A DNA stretch of 64,000 nt from JADLGL01 sp963823045 (GCA_963823045.1 CAWGKA010000004.1:1-64000), one strand, 5' to 3'. Positions 27,119 through 40,673 are shown, counted from the first letter of the stretch. A program made the numbers and translations. Notes: generated by a model from the letters alone, not told the origin.

Positions 27119-28727
27119 GAAACTCACGGGAGCCTCGCCCCAGCATGCATGCTCACCTCCTGCGCACGGCAATGACGGTTGGAATCGCCCTTGCTCTGGC
27201 GGTGCCGGCGGCCGCCTCGCCCGGCGCCATTCCCAGCCAATGGTACCGCGTGCCGTGCGGCACCGCGAGTTGTCGAGCCGGCCGGGAACAGCGGCCATCG
27301 CGTTTGCACCCTGCCGCTGAACAAGTCGCTCATCCTCGACCTGCCGGCCGATGCGCACGACGTGCTCGTGTCCAATCCGAGCATCGCCGACGTCGTCGTG
27401 CGCACCTCGCGGCGTATCTATCTCACCGGCGTCGCCGTCGGTCAGACCAATCTCTTCGTCTTCGACGGCGCCGGCAACACGATCGTCAGCCTCGACCTCC
27501 AGGTCGAACGCGACATCACCGGCCTTGAGGATACGCTGAGCCGCCTCATCCCCGGCTCGAACATCACCGTCGAGATCATCAACGACAACATCGTCCTTTG
27601 GGGCACGGTGCAGAACGCGGCCGACGCGCAGCCGCGCCGCGCAGCTCGCCAACATCTTCGTCACCGGTGGCGCTGCCACCGGCAGCGGCCGGGAACCAGG
27701 CGGCCGACGCCGCGCAGCGGGTGCGCCATCCAGGTTGGCACGACGCAGGCAGCGGCACCCGACGAGCACAATCGTCAATCTCCTCACCATCGAGGGCGAG
27801 GATCAGGTGATGCTCAGGGTCACCGTCGCCGAGGTCCAGCGCGACACCGTCAAGCAGCTCGGCATCGACTGGAATCTTGCAGAACTTGCAGGTCGGCGGC
27901 GGCATGCTCTTCTCGGCCATGACGCAACGCAGTGTTCCCGGCGAACCTCATCACGCCGAACGCCGACTGCGACCGCGCAGCATCTTCAGAACATCACCAT
28001 CCCCGATGGCGGCGTGACCGACGGCACGACCGCAAACGCGCTCAGCAGCATCGGTGCGACCATCCAGGCGCTGGAACAGACCGGCCTCATGCGCACGCTC
28101 GCCGAGCCGACACTGACGGCGATCTCCGGCGAATTCGGCATCCTTCCTTGCCGGCGGCGAATTCCCGGTGCCGACCAGCGCCGACGCCAACGGCAATGTC
28201 ACCGTCGAGTACAAGCCCTTCGGCGTCAGCCTCTCCTTCACGCCGGTGGTTCTCTCCGAGGGCCGCATCAGCCTGCATATTCAGACCGAGGTGTCGGAAT
28301 TGACCGGCACCGGCGCGCTGACCGTCGGCGGTGCAACGCTGCCTGGCCTCAATGTTCGCCGCGCCGAAACGACGCTTGAGCTTCCCTCCGGCGGCGCGCT
28401 GGTCATGAGCGGCTTGCTGCAGGACACCGAGCATCAAGTCATCAGCGGTCTGCCGGGCATCCGCAATGTGCCGATCCTCGGCGCGCTGTTCGGCAGCCGG
28501 GACTTCCAGCACAACGAGACCGAGCTGGTGATCATCGTCACGCCTTACATCGTCAACCCGGTCGCGCCGAGCGCAACTGGCTCGGCCCGGCGATGGTCTC
28601 ACCATGGCCGGCGACCTTCGCGCCAACTTCCTCGGCCAGCTCAACCTCCGCTACGGCGGCGCAGGGCGACGGCACCGGCAACGGCCAGGCCGGCTACAAC
28701 GGCAATCCCGGCTTCATCATCCAGTGA
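27115..28727 (+). CDS. cpaC: Flp pilus outer-membrane secretin CpaC/RcpA (about eleven frame breaks)
   Basis: About 533 residues after removing single extra bases. Signal peptide: MTVGIALALAVPAAASPG (start ATG 27115 or 27145). N-domain: LPLNKSLILDLPADAHDVLVSNPSIADVVV. Middle: STIVNLLTIEGEDQVMLRVTVAEVQRDTVKQLGIDWN. Secretin domain: LSSIGATIQALEQTGLMRTLAEPTLTA, SFLAGGEFPVP, FTPVVLSEGRISLHI..EVSEL, and IPNVPILGALFGSRDFQ-type wording (GIRNVPILGALFGS). The end in the third frame reads QAGYNGNPGFIIQ then stop. It forms the outer-membrane pore. The density of breaks here is the highest in the window. Confidence 0.87.
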
Positions 28728-28763
28728 TGGATGCGAACAAACATGACGTGGAGTGCAAGGCAG

Positions 28764-29502
28764 ATGAGTGAGATGGCGACGAAGAGCGAAGCACCTCGCG
28801 CACGCCGCAGCCGTTTGCCGCACGCGCTCGCCATCGGCCTTCTCGGCCTCGGCCTTTCCGCCTGCAGCCAGGGCTATGCGCCTGAAATCACGGGCGCTGT
28901 CGCGACCGACTATCGCGATAACTATCCGGTAACCATATCCGATCAGGTGGCGACGCTCGATGTTCCGGTTGGCCTCGAGACTCGCTACCTTCCAAGCGGT
29001 ATGGAGGACAACATTCTCGGTTTCGCCGCTGCCTTCATGCAAAGTGGAAGCAACGCCTTTGCCATTGTTCTGCCGGCCGGGTCCGCCAACGCCCCCGCCA
29101 CGGCCGCGATCGCGCTGCAGATCGAGGATCTGCTCATCCAGCGGGCCGGCGTGCCGCCGGCGTCGATCGAATACCGGTCCTATCCGGCGCAGCCAAATCA
29201 GAACGCGCCGGTGCGTCTTGCCTATGTCCGGCTCGCCGCCACGACGCCGGCCTGCGGCAACTGGAATGACAATCTTGCCCGCAATCCGACCAACCAGACC
29301 TACGCCAATTTCGGCTGCGCCACACAGCAGAACCTTGCCGCCATGGTCGCCAATCCGCTTGACCTTCTCTATCCGCGCATGATGACGCCGCCCGACGCCG
29401 CCCGGCGCACGGGCGTGCTGGGCAACTACCAGAACGGCCAGGCCACCGCGACGAACTACGAGGGCGGATTTCGGCATCAACATCACAGGGGTCGGGCAAT
29501 GA
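28764..29502 (+). CDS. cpaD: Flp pilus lipoprotein CpaD (one frame break)
   Basis: 245 residues after dropping one extra base near 29465. Lipoprotein signal with lipobox LSAC (LLGLGLSACSQGYAP), then DYRDNYPVTISD and CGNWNDNLARNPTNQTYANFGCATQQNLAAMVANPLDLLYPR, both hallmarks of CpaD. The corrected end reads FGINITGVGQ and stops at 29500-29502, overlapping cpaE by ATGA. ATG 28764 has AAGGCAG before it; ATG 28731 is an alternative. It is an outer-membrane-linked partner of the secretin. Confidence 0.87.
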
Positions 29503-30795
29503 TGGAAAACCTCGCCTATGAGGAAGACCCGCCCGGGCAGGGGGTGACGGTAGCCCGAGCCGGTTGCGCCGCCGCGCGACGTGCGCGAGGTGCGGCCAGT
29601 GCCGCGCATTTCGATCCAGGCATTCTGCGAGACGCAGAGCCTTGGCGATGTCATCACGGCCGCCGCCGCTGATCGCCGCATGGCGCGCGCTCACGTCAAG
29701 GTTCACACCGGCGGCATAGCCGCGGCGACCGAGTTCTACGGCGCCGCGCCGACGCCGAACCTGATCATCGTCGAGAGTCAGAATGCCGGTCGAGAAACTG
29801 ATCACCGAGCTGGAGCAGCTTGCCAATGTCTGCGATTCCGGCACCAAGGTCGTCGTCGTCGGTCGTATCAACGATGTCGAGCTCTATCGCGACCTGTCGC
29901 GTCGCGGCGTCAGCGAATACATCGTCGAACCGGTTGACGCGGTTCAGCTCATCAGCACGATCTCGGACCTCTACGCCGAGCCGGGCGCCGAGCCGCTCGG
30001 ACGTACCGTCGCCTTCATCGGCAGCGAAGGGCGGCGTCGGCTCTTCGACCGTGAGTCCACAGCGTCGCCTTTGCCCTCGCTCAGACTTTCGGCAGCGACG
30101 TGCTTCTTGCCGATCTTGATCTCGCCTTCGGCACCGCCGGTCTCGATTTCAATCAGGATCCGACGCAGGGCATCGCCGAAGCGATCCATTCGCCCGACCG
30201 GCTCGACGACGTGTTCCTCGATCGCCTGCTCGCGCGATGCACCGATCATCTCAGCCTTCTCGCCGCGCCGGCGACACTCGACCGAACATTCGATCTTGGC
30301 GAGTTGGCCATCGAACCGGTGATCGATCTTGCGCAGGCGAGCGTGCCGACCGTCATTCTCGACGTTCCGCATCTGTGGTCGTCCTGGGTGAAACGGACTC
30401 TGGTGGCGGCCGACGAAATCGTCATCACCGTCGAACCGGACCTCGCCAATCTGCGCAACGCCAAGAACCTGCTCGATATGCTGCGCCAGACGCGCAAGAA
30501 CGATCGCCCGCCGATGCTGGTGATCAATCGCGTCGGCATGGGCAAGCGCCCGGAGATCAAGGTCGACGAGTTCGCCAAGGCGCTCGAGATCGAACCGGTC
30601 GCCGTCATTCCCTTCGAAGCGCAGCTCTTCGGCACCGCGGCCAACAATGGTCAGGTCATCGCCGAGGTCGATCCGAGAAGCGTCATCGTCGACGCGTTCA
30701 ATACCGTCGCGCAGGCGGTTTCAGGTCGATCGGAGATTCGTCGCCACAAGCGCAATAGCTTGTTCTCGCGCTTGCGCGGCAAGAAGACCGGCTGA
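29499..30795 (+). CDS. cpaE: Flp pilus ATPase CpaE/TadZ (four frame breaks)
   Basis: About 430 residues once four single extra bases are removed (between 29550 and 30100). A receiver-like N-domain (PRISIQAFCETQSLGDVITAA...PNLIIVES, VVVVGRINDVELYRDLSRRGVSEYIVEP) is followed by a MinD/ParA-type ATPase: FIGSKGGVGSST-type deviant Walker A split by a break, then VLLADLDLAFGTAGLDFNQDP and VILDVPHLWSSW. It localises the pilus machine in the cell. The C-terminus SLFSRLRGKKTG is normal. It lies 11 bases before cpaF. Confidence 0.86.
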
Positions 30796-30806
30796 CAGAG
30801 AGTTCA

Positions 30807-32303
<1,497 letters not shown>

Positions 32304-32307
<4 letters not shown>

Positions 32308-33318
32308 CCGACCTGCTCACCCCGCAAACGACCGTCATCGCGCTCGCCATATTGGCGGCGCTGTCCGTCGGCGGGTTGGTCTATGCGCTCTTCTTCAGCC
32401 GGCTGCGCGGAGCGACCGAAGCGGAGAAACGTCTCGACCCAGGTCGCTCACAGAACCGGCGTTGCGGCGCCGCCGGCGCGCGCCCAGGAAGCGGCGGCAA
32501 AGCGCCGGCGCGCTGTACAGGAATCGCTGCGCGACATGGAGGTCAAGGAGAAGGCGAGGGCACGAAGCCGGACTTCGCCGCCTCTCGAGCTACGCCTGCA
32601 ACAGGCCGGCCTCAGCTGGTCGAAGGGATTCTTCTACGGCCTTGGGATGGTTCTCGCACTCATCTTCTTCGTTGGCGCATTCATCATGGGTGCGCCGATC
32701 TATGTCGGCCTTGGCCTGGCGCTCGCTGGCGCTCTTGGCTTGCCCTATTGGATCGTCAACTTCGTGCGCAAGCGCCGCCTGAAGAAGTTCCTGCATCATT
32801 TCCCGGGCGCGGTAGACATCATCGTGCGTGGCGTCAAAGCGGGCCTTCCTCTCAATGACTGCCTTCGCATGGTTGGCACCGAGAGCCCGGAGCCGGTGCG
32901 GGGCGAGTTCCGCCATCTGCACGAACGCCAGCAGATGGGCATGACGGTCGCTGAGGCGATCTCCGAGTTGCCGGCTCGTGTGCCGTTGCCGGAGACGAAC
33001 TTCTTCTCGCTGGCCATCACCATCCAGCAGCAGGCCGGTGGCAACCTCTCCGAGGCGCTCGGCAACCTCTCCAAGGTGCTGCGCGAACGCGAGCGCATGG
33101 CCGGCAAGGTCAAGGCGCTGAGCACCGAAGCCAAGGTGTCGGCCTATATCATCGGCGCGCTGCCGATCATCGTCATGCTGCTCGTCTACCTGACCAGCCC
33201 CGACTACATCACGGCGCTGTTCACCGAGAAGGTCGGCAACGTCATCCTGCTCGCCTCCGGCATTTGGATGGCCATCGGCATCTTCGTCATGCGGCGCATG
33301 ATCAACTTCGACTTCTGA
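32304..33318 (+). CDS. tadB: Flp pilus inner-membrane platform protein TadB (one frame break)
   Basis: 337 residues after dropping one extra C near 32440. N-terminal membrane helix (TVIALAILAALSVGGLVYALFF), then two helices (GLGMVLALIFFVGAFIMG, VGLGLALAGALGLPYWIV) and the T2SF domain FPGAVDIIVRGVKAGLPLNDCLRMVG...LAITIQQQAGGNLSEALGNLSKVLRER. With TadC it forms the platform on which CpaF acts. The gap to tadC is eight bases. Confidence 0.92.
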
Positions 33319-33326
33319 GCAGAGCC

Positions 33327-34316
33327 ATGTTCGGGCAAATCGTCGACATCGTTACCAACCCGCAATTCATCCTCGCCGCGCTGGCGGGCATTGCCGTCAT
33401 TGCAACCATCATAACGCTGGCGATGCCGCTGTTCGTCACGGACAAGCTGGGCCGCCGCATCAAGGCCGTGGCAACGCAGCGCGAGGAGCTTCGTACCCGC
33501 GAGCGCGCCCGTCTTGCGGCGGAAGCGGCAAACAAGGTGCATCTGCGCAATGTCGAGCCGACGCGCTATGTGCGGCGTGTCGTCGAGCGCTTCAACCTTC
33601 GCAAGGCGCTCGCTGATGACGCCACTCTCGCCAAGCTGAAGGTTGCCGGCTATCGCGGCCAGGCACCGCTGTTCGTCTTCCTCTTTGCGCGCATGGTGCT
33701 GCCGATCGTCCTCTTTGTCGGCGCGTTCGCTTACCTCTTCTTCATCGGCGACTACGAACAGCCGACGCTGTTCAAGGTCGTCGTCTCGATCCTCATCGCC
33801 TATATCGGCTTCTACGCACCGATCCTCTACGTGCGCAATCGCGCCCAGAAACGTCAGCTGTCGATCCGTCGCTCCTGGCCTGATGCGCTCGATCTGTTGT
33901 TGATCTGCGTTGAGTCCGGCATGTCGGTGGAAGCCGCGTTCAAGCGCGTGTCGGAGGAGATTGGCGCGCAGTCGACCGAACTGGCCGAGGAACTCATGCT
34001 GACCACCGCAGAGCTCGCCTACCTTCCCGACCGGCGCGCCGCCTATGAAAACCTCGCCTCCCGTACCGACCTTGACGGCGTCAAGGCGGTGACGTTGGCC
34101 CTGGTCCAGGCCGAGCGGTACGGTACCCCGATCGGCCAGTCGCTGCGCATCATGGCGCAGGAGAATCGCGATATCCGCATGAATGAGGCGGAGAAGAAGG
34201 CCGCGGCGCTGCCGCCGAAGCTGACCGTGCCGATGATCCTGTTCTTCCTGCCGGTGCTGTTCGGCGTAATCCTCGGGCCCGCCGCAATCACCCTGATGAA
34301 GCAGGGCATCATCTAA
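33327..34316 (+). CDS. tadC: Flp pilus inner-membrane platform protein TadC
   Basis: 329 residues, no frame problems. T2SF domain: SWPDALDLLLICVESGMSVEAAFKRVSEEIG...LVQAERYGTPIGQSLRIMAQENR, with helices at FLFARMVLPIVLFVGAFAYLFF and a C-terminal MILFFLPVLFGVILGPAAITLM. The start ATG 33327 (MFGQIVDIV) follows GAGCAGAGCC. It is the last gene of the plus-strand run; tadD on the other strand converges on it 24 bases later. Confidence 0.93.
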   Translation: MFGQIVDIVTNPQFILAALAGIAVIATIITLAMPLFVTDKLGRRIKAVATQREELRTRERARLAAEAANKVHLRNVEPTRYVRRVVERFNLRKALADDATLAKLKVAGYRGQAPLFVFLFARMVLPIVLFVGAFAYLFFIGDYEQPTLFKVVVSILIAYIGFYAPILYVRNRAQKRQLSIRRSWPDALDLLLICVESGMSVEAAFKRVSEEIGAQSTELAEELMLTTAELAYLPDRRAAYENLASRTDLDGVKAVTLALVQAERYGTPIGQSLRIMAQENRDIRMNEAEKKAAALPPKLTVPMILFFLPVLFGVILGPAAITLMKQGII

Positions 34317-34340
34317 CGGTAAATCGCGGAAGCGTTTCGG

Positions 34341-35167
34341 TCAGATAGCGCCGGCGCCGGCCTGAAGCTGCGACCAGGCGTCCTGGCTCGACAGCATGGA
34401 GCGGAGATAGGCGATGTTCGCCTCCGCTTCCGCGGGCGTCAACGTCTCGCGGGCGATCTGCTCGGCCTCGTCGAACCGCCCCTGCAGTCCGACCACCAAA
34501 GCCAGGTTTTGTCGGACGCGGCCGTCGGCCGTCGGCAAAGTGATGGCGTGGCGGAGGATTTGCTCGGCTTGCGCCAGGTCACCGGTCAGCACGTAGGACA
34601 TCGCGAGGTTGGACCACACCGAGGCTTCGTTCGGCGCGAGATCCGTCGCCTGCGCATAGAGCGGGCGCGCCTCGGACGGGTGTCCCTGTTGATCGAGAAT
34701 GGCCGCCTCGACCGAGAGGAGCCGCCAGTCAGGCTGATCTGGCTGTTCGGCGCGGCGAATGATCGTCAGCGCCTGGTCCAGCGCGCCGACATTTGCCAGC
34801 GCCTTGCCGTAGGCGGCCATGATCTCGCGGTCGTCCGGGAAGTTGATTGTGGCCCGCTGCAGCACGGCGACCGCCTGGTCATAACGCTCCAGCTTCACCA
34901 GCACGTTGGCGTAGTTGAGCTCGTTCGTCCGGTCGTCGGGATTGTCAGAATAGCGGCCGCTCCAATAGTCGGCCGCAGCGTTGAGTTCGTCCGTGCGTTT
35001 GCGGGTTGGCGATCGCGCCGGTCGGCATCGGGTCGACCTCGTTGGCACGAAAATTTGCGCAGCCGGAAAGGCTGAGCGCCAGCGCGATGGGCACAAGAGC
35101 CGTCGCGCGGCGCAACCGGCCGGCGAGGGTGTGTCTGGGCAGTGAAGCGGATGAATCGTGCGATCAT
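34341..35167 (-). CDS. tadD: TPR lipoprotein TadD of the Flp locus (two frame breaks)
   Basis: About 274 residues. Reading from ATG 35167 (MIARFIR), an extra base is needed near 35130 and another near 35005 to join LRRATALVPIALALSLSGCANF (lipobox LSGC) to the TPR part. TPR units: NYANVLVKLERYDQAVAVLQRATINFPDDREIMAAYGKALANVGALDQAL, then SVWSNLAMSYVLTGDLAQAEQIL and RQNLALVVGLQGRFDEAEQIA. It is an outer-membrane-facing lipoprotein needed for secretin assembly in Flp systems. Convergent with tadC; its own promoter region holds CtrA-like motifs. Confidence 0.85.
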
Positions 35168-35224
35168 GAAAGGCTCCGTCAGACGCGCAAAGGGCGGGTT
35201 CCGACGGCGGCCATCAATAAAGTG

Positions 35225-35245
35225 TTAACCCTAACAGATGGTTAA
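35225..35245. promoter_or_regulatory. CtrA-like inverted pair upstream of tadD
   Basis: TTAACCCT (35225-35232) and ATGGTTAA (35238-35245; TTAACCAT on minus) form an inverted TTAACC...GGTTAA pair in the tadD/aminopeptidase divergent gap. The exact half-site faces tadD and lies about 75 bases from its proposed start. This is the third place in the pilus locus with this octamer. Confidence 0.45.
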
Positions 35246-35336
35246 GAACGAGACCTCGTGACCGCCCGAGGCGCTTGCCAAAGTCCGTCTTGCCGTCGCA
35301 AAGATCGGACCTCAACCCGTCGCTTCGGAGAGGCAG

Positions 35337-36740
35337 TTGCCCAGCGTCACACTAGTCGAATCCGCGTCCGCGCCTGCGTCGATCGCAATCACCGCCGTCG
35401 CCCCGGCCACGCTCGATGTGGTGGCATCCGCATTGGAACCCGCCGCCAAATCATGGCTCGTCGCCACGGGCTTTCGCGCCAAGGCAGGCTCCGTGGCGTT
35501 GCTGCCCGATGCCTCCGGTGCGATGGCGTCGGTCCTCTTCGGCCTCGGTGACCCGGACCCCGCCGCCGATCCGCTCGTCGCCGGGCAAATGGCGGCGAGC
35601 CTGCCGCCCGGCACCTACCATCTGGCGGCGGGCTTTCCCGATGCCGGCCTCGCCGCGCTTGCTGTCGCGCTGGGCGGATATGACTTCGCCAAGTTTCGCA
35701 AGGCGAAGGAGGGCGGAGATCAAGCTGGTCGTGCCCGTCGGCATCGATGCCGGCGAACTGCGGCGCACGGTCGTCGCCGTCACGCTCGCCCGCGACCTCG
35801 TCAACACGCCGGCGAACCGCATGGGGCCGGCCGATCTCGCCGTCGCCGTCCGTCAGGTGGCCGAGGAGAACGGCGCCGACCTTCTCCGAGATCGTCGGCG
35901 AGGATCTGCTCGCCAGAAGGTTTCCCCCTGATCCATGCGGTCGGCGCGGCCGCCGCCGAAGGGCGCGAGCCGCGGCTGCTCGACATGACCTGGGGCGACC
36001 CGACTGCGCCCAAGGTGACGCTTGTCGGCAAGGGCGTCTGCTTCGACACCGGCGGCCTCGACATCAAGCCGTCCTCCGGCATGATCCTGATGAAGAAGGA
36101 TATGGGCGGTTCGGCCAACGCTCTCGCTCTCGCCGCGATGATCATGGGCGCGAAGCTGCCGGTGCGGCTTCGCCTGCTCGTTCCGGCGGTGGAGAATTCG
36201 ATCTCCGGCGCCGCCTTCCGGCCGAGCGATATCTTCCCGAGCCGCAAGGGCCTCTCCGTCGAGATCGGCAACACCGATGCCGAGGGCCGGCTCGTACTCG
36301 CCGATGCGCTGACGCTCGCTTCGGAAGAAAGCCCCGACCTTCTCATCGACTTCGCAACGCTGACCGGCGCCGCACGCGTTGCGCTCGGCCCCGAATTGCC
36401 GGCGGTTTTCACCAATGACGAGACCCTTGCCGGAGAACTCTCCGCGTTCGCCAAGTCGGTCGCCGATCCGCTGTGGCGGCTGCCGCTCTGGGCGCCTTAC
36501 GCGTCGATGCTGGATACCAAGGCCGCCGACATCAACAACGCCGGCAAGGGCGGCTTCGCCGGCGCCATCACCGCGGCGCTGTTCCTGCAGCGCTTCGTCG
36601 GCGAAGGCCTCAGTTGGCTCCACGCCGACATCTATGCCTGGAATCCGAGCTCGCGGCCGGCGCATCCCGAGGGCGGCGAGGCGCAGACAATCCGCGCTCT
36701 CTACGCTCTGTTGAAACACCGCTATCCGCCCCCGGCCTGA
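35337..36740 (+). CDS. Leucyl aminopeptidase family protein (M17), three hidden frame breaks
   Basis: About 467 residues as displayed. The C-terminal catalytic half is intact: VTLVGKGVCFDTGGLDIKPSSGM (metal-binding Lys and Asp), KKDMGGSANAL, signature NTDAEGRLVLADAL and LTGAARVALG. Residues between 35710 and 35905 read as Arg/Pro-rich nonsense in this frame, but EIKLVVPVGIDAGELRRTVVAVTLARDLVNTPANRMGP and SEIVGEDLLA lie in the other two frames. Three single extra bases cancel out, so the ORF looks whole though it is not. The start is TTG 35337. It is a cytosolic Mn/Zn exopeptidase of the PepA/PepB group; it overlaps the next convergent gene by 19 bases. Confidence 0.85.
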   Translation: MPSVTLVESASAPASIAITAVAPATLDVVASALEPAAKSWLVATGFRAKAGSVALLPDASGAMASVLFGLGDPDPAADPLVAGQMAASLPPGTYHLAAGFPDAGLAALAVALGGYDFAKFRKAKEGGDQAGRARRHRCRRTAAHGRRRHARPRPRQHAGEPHGAGRSRRRRPSGGRGERRRPSPRSSARICSPEGFPLIHAVGAAAAEGREPRLLDMTWGDPTAPKVTLVGKGVCFDTGGLDIKPSSGMILMKKDMGGSANALALAAMIMGAKLPVRLRLLVPAVENSISGAAFRPSDIFPSRKGLSVEIGNTDAEGRLVLADALTLASEESPDLLIDFATLTGAARVALGPELPAVFTNDETLAGELSAFAKSVADPLWRLPLWAPYASMLDTKAADINNAGKGGFAGAITAALFLQRFVGEGLSWLHADIYAWNPSSRPAHPEGGEAQTIRALYALLKHRYPPPA

Positions 36741-37336
36741 GCGGCCGAGGGCAAGCGAGCGCTCAGTATCTGACGGATGAACGCGCCGTCACGTGAGGTG
36801 GCGGGATAGCCGCGCACCGCCGGATAGTAGGTGCAGTTCAGAGACTGCGTATTCGGCTGCGGGACGGGCACGGCAATCTGTGGCTGGTTCCACTGGCCGC
36901 CTTGCGGGCCTTGCGCATTCGGCCATCCCGGGTTCGGCCCGGCGGGATATTGTGGTCCTTGCCACCGCGCGGACGAGCAAACCAGCGTGTCGCCGGTCCA
37001 TCCGGTCTGGTGGCCGCACCAGGAATAGCGAAGGTTGATGCGCGCCTCGCCATACTGGTCGCGCCAGGAGAGCTGGCCGTTGCAGTTGAGGCCGCCGCCG
37101 GTCACCTGATAGCTGCCACCGCCATTGCCGTTGAGGCAGAAGCTCATGTGGTAGGGGCCGTAGAGGTTCTGGTCGATCATGTAGCAACCGGCATAGCTGT
37201 TGCCGTTGTTGCCGGGGTAGCCGCCGGGGGCAGGCACGGCGATCTGCGGCGCCTGAGCGAAGGCCGTGACGATCGAGAACGCCAGGAAGCCTGCGGCCAT
37301 CACCATTCGGTGCAGCGGTTTGACGATTGAGAGCAT
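36722..37336 (-). CDS. Exported Asn/Gly/Pro-rich hypothetical protein
   Basis: 204 residues. Signal peptide: MVMAAGFLAFSIVTAFAQAPQ. The mature part has a CYMIDQNLYGPYHMSFCLNG segment, further Cys in GLNCNGQLSW, YSWCGHQTGW, LVCSSARW and LNCTYYP (six Cys, likely three disulfides), and a flexible Pro/Gln/Asn linker around GPNPGWPNAQGPQGGQW. It probably is a periplasmic or surface protein of beta-sheet type. No family is recognised with confidence. The 3' end overlaps the aminopeptidase gene. Confidence 0.65.
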   Translation of the reverse strand: MLSIVKPLHRMVMAAGFLAFSIVTAFAQAPQIAVPAPGGYPGNNGNSYAGCYMIDQNLYGPYHMSFCLNGNGGGSYQVTGGGLNCNGQLSWRDQYGEARINLRYSWCGHQTGWTGDTLVCSSARWQGPQYPAGPNPGWPNAQGPQGGQWNQPQIAVPVPQPNTQSLNCTYYPAVRGYPATSRDGAFIRQILSARLPSAAQAGGG

Positions 37337-37469
37337 GGATCAGTCCCGTTGGAGCGCCCCCCAACACGAGACCGGGCTATCGCTCGGGCGCTGAACCCGC
37401 TCTGAACAGATCCTTCAGCTTGAGGCCTTGGCGGGTCGCCGCGCCCAGGGCCGCGTACCCGCCGGCACT

Positions 37470-37937
37470 TCATGATCGGCGGCGATCGGCTGCATGTAGT
37501 GCGGCCACTTCCGGCCAATCTCCGCGGTCGAGTGCCTTGCGCACATTCGCGTCGTTGACGGTGAATGCGTCGATCCCGACGCGGCGCATCAGCGGCATCT
37601 GGTCGAGCGTGAATTCGCCGACCGCGCGGATCTCGCCAGTGAAGCCGTCACGGTCGCGCAGGAGCCGCGCGATGGAGAAGCCGCGGCCCTCCATGAACTT
37701 CGGGAACGCGATGGCGATCACCGCGAAGCGCGCCAGATCATCGGTGATGTCAGACCAATCGGCGTCGGGTTCAAAGACGAGGCCGAGCGGCGCGTTGCGC
37801 CCGGCAAGAGCGTCGCGCTCGCTCTGCCAGCGCTGAAGGCTGACGAGCACCGCCCCGGCGGGCGGCACCGCATCCTCATCTGCAATCACAATCCATTCGT
37901 CGGCGGCGAAGACGCCGTCTTTCCAGATATCGCTCAA
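37470..37937 (-). CDS. DUF934 protein of the sulfate-assimilation operon
   Basis: 155 residues: SDIWKDGVFAADEWIVIADEDAVP at the start, then the conserved core RFAVIAIAFPKFMEGRGFSIARLLRDRDGFTGEIRAVGEFTLDQMPLMRRVGIDAF. This family is nearly always next to cysH/cysI in proteobacteria, with unknown biochemical role, thought to aid sulfite reduction. I chose TTG 37937, which overlaps the cysH stop as TTGA, because it gives the usual start of the family. Last gene of the operon. Confidence 0.86.
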   Translation of the reverse strand: MSDIWKDGVFAADEWIVIADEDAVPPAGAVLVSLQRWQSERDALAGRNAPLGLVFEPDADWSDITDDLARFAVIAIAFPKFMEGRGFSIARLLRDRDGFTGEIRAVGEFTLDQMPLMRRVGIDAFTVNDANVRKALDRGDWPEVAALHAADRRRS

Positions 37938-38675
37938 ATTCCGCTTCCGTCGCTCTCGAGGCCGAAATGAATGCCGCACTCGTCCTTGTCGCTGCCGCGC
38001 CAGCGTCCGGCGCGGCTGTCCTCGCCGTCGAGGACGCGATCGGTGCAGGGAACGCAGCCGATCGAGGGGTAGCCCTGCGCCACCAGCGGATGCGGCGGCA
38101 GATCGTGTTGTTCGGCGTAGGCCATCAGTTCCGCCGCCGTCCAATCAGCCAGCGGGTTCACCTTGATGCGCGCGCCGTCCGCCTCGAACAGCGCCAGCGC
38201 CGAACGCGCGTTCGATCTGGAAGCGCTTGCGGCCGGTGAACCAGGCGTCGAAGCCGTTGATGGCGCGCCCGAGCGGCTCGACCTTGCGGATGCGGCAGCA
38301 GAGGTCCGGATTGGTCATCCACAGCGCCTTCACCGGATCGAGCGCCGCGAGGCGCTCTTCCGACGGGCTGACGGTGCGAACGTCGCGAAGCCCGAGCCGC
38401 TCCGTCACCTTGGCGCGATATTCGAGCGTCTCGGGAAAGAGGCGGCCGGTGTCGACGAAGAGCACCGGCACATGCGGATCGATCTCCGACAGTAGGTGGA
38501 GGAGAACGACCGATTCCGCACCGAAGCTCGACACCAGCGCGATCCGGCCGGCGAAAAAGTTCCTCGACCGAAAGCGCGATGACGTCGCTCGCCGACAGCC
38601 CGCTGTAGCGGCGCATTGTACGCCTTCGCCCGTTCGGCGGTGTCGCTGTCGGGCTCGGCAATGACGGCCGTCGCA

Positions 38676-38689
<14 letters not shown>
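37934..38689 (-). CDS. cysH: Phosphoadenylyl/adenylyl-sulfate reductase (three frame breaks)
   Basis: About 250 residues after dropping three extra bases (near 38615, 38560, 38165). Pieces: TAVIAEPDSDTAERAKAYNA, LSASDVIALSVEELF, GRIALVSSFGAESVVLLHLLSEIDPHVPVLFVDTGRLFPETLEYRAKV, and MNPLADWTAAELMAYAEQHDLPPHPLVAQGYPSIGCVPCT...DECGIHF. The Cys pairs CC (LCCRIRK) and CVPC mark the APS reductase type with an iron-sulfur cluster. It reduces activated sulfate to sulfite. The start overlaps cysI by 14 bases. Confidence 0.86.
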
Positions 38690-40337
<1,648 letters not shown>

Positions 40338-40339
40338 GG

Positions 40340-40673
40340 CTATTTCCCCGCGGCCGCGAGCCGCTTCCTTTCCTCGGCGCCGAAGTCGACCGTCGGTCCC
40401 TTGGCGCGGATGAGTTCGCGCAGGCGCTCCGGAACCGGCTTGCCTGCCTCGATCGTGACGTCGACGGCGTAGGGGTCGACGATCTGACGCGCCGCAACTT
40501 CCGCCGCGCCGAAGGCAAGCGCCGCTTCGAGCTCCGGCCCGTCTTCGAAGGTCGAGGCGTCGGCAATGTCCGTGACCCAGCCTGGGCCTTCGCCGACAAA
40601 GATGACGAGCCCGTCGATCAAGCCGGTTGGCGGTGACGACCTTGAGCGTGCCTGCGACGGCTGCCTTGAACAT
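40340..40673 (-). CDS. DUF2849 protein (one frame break)
   Basis: 110 residues after dropping one extra base near 40618. It starts MFKAAVAGTLKVVTANRL, then IDGLVIFVGEGPGWVTDIADASTFEDGPELEAALAFG and VDPYAVDVTIEAGKPVPERLRELIRAKGPTVDFG. This small family sits between cysG and cysI in alphaproteobacteria; its role is unknown. It lies nine bases after cysG. Confidence 0.82.
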
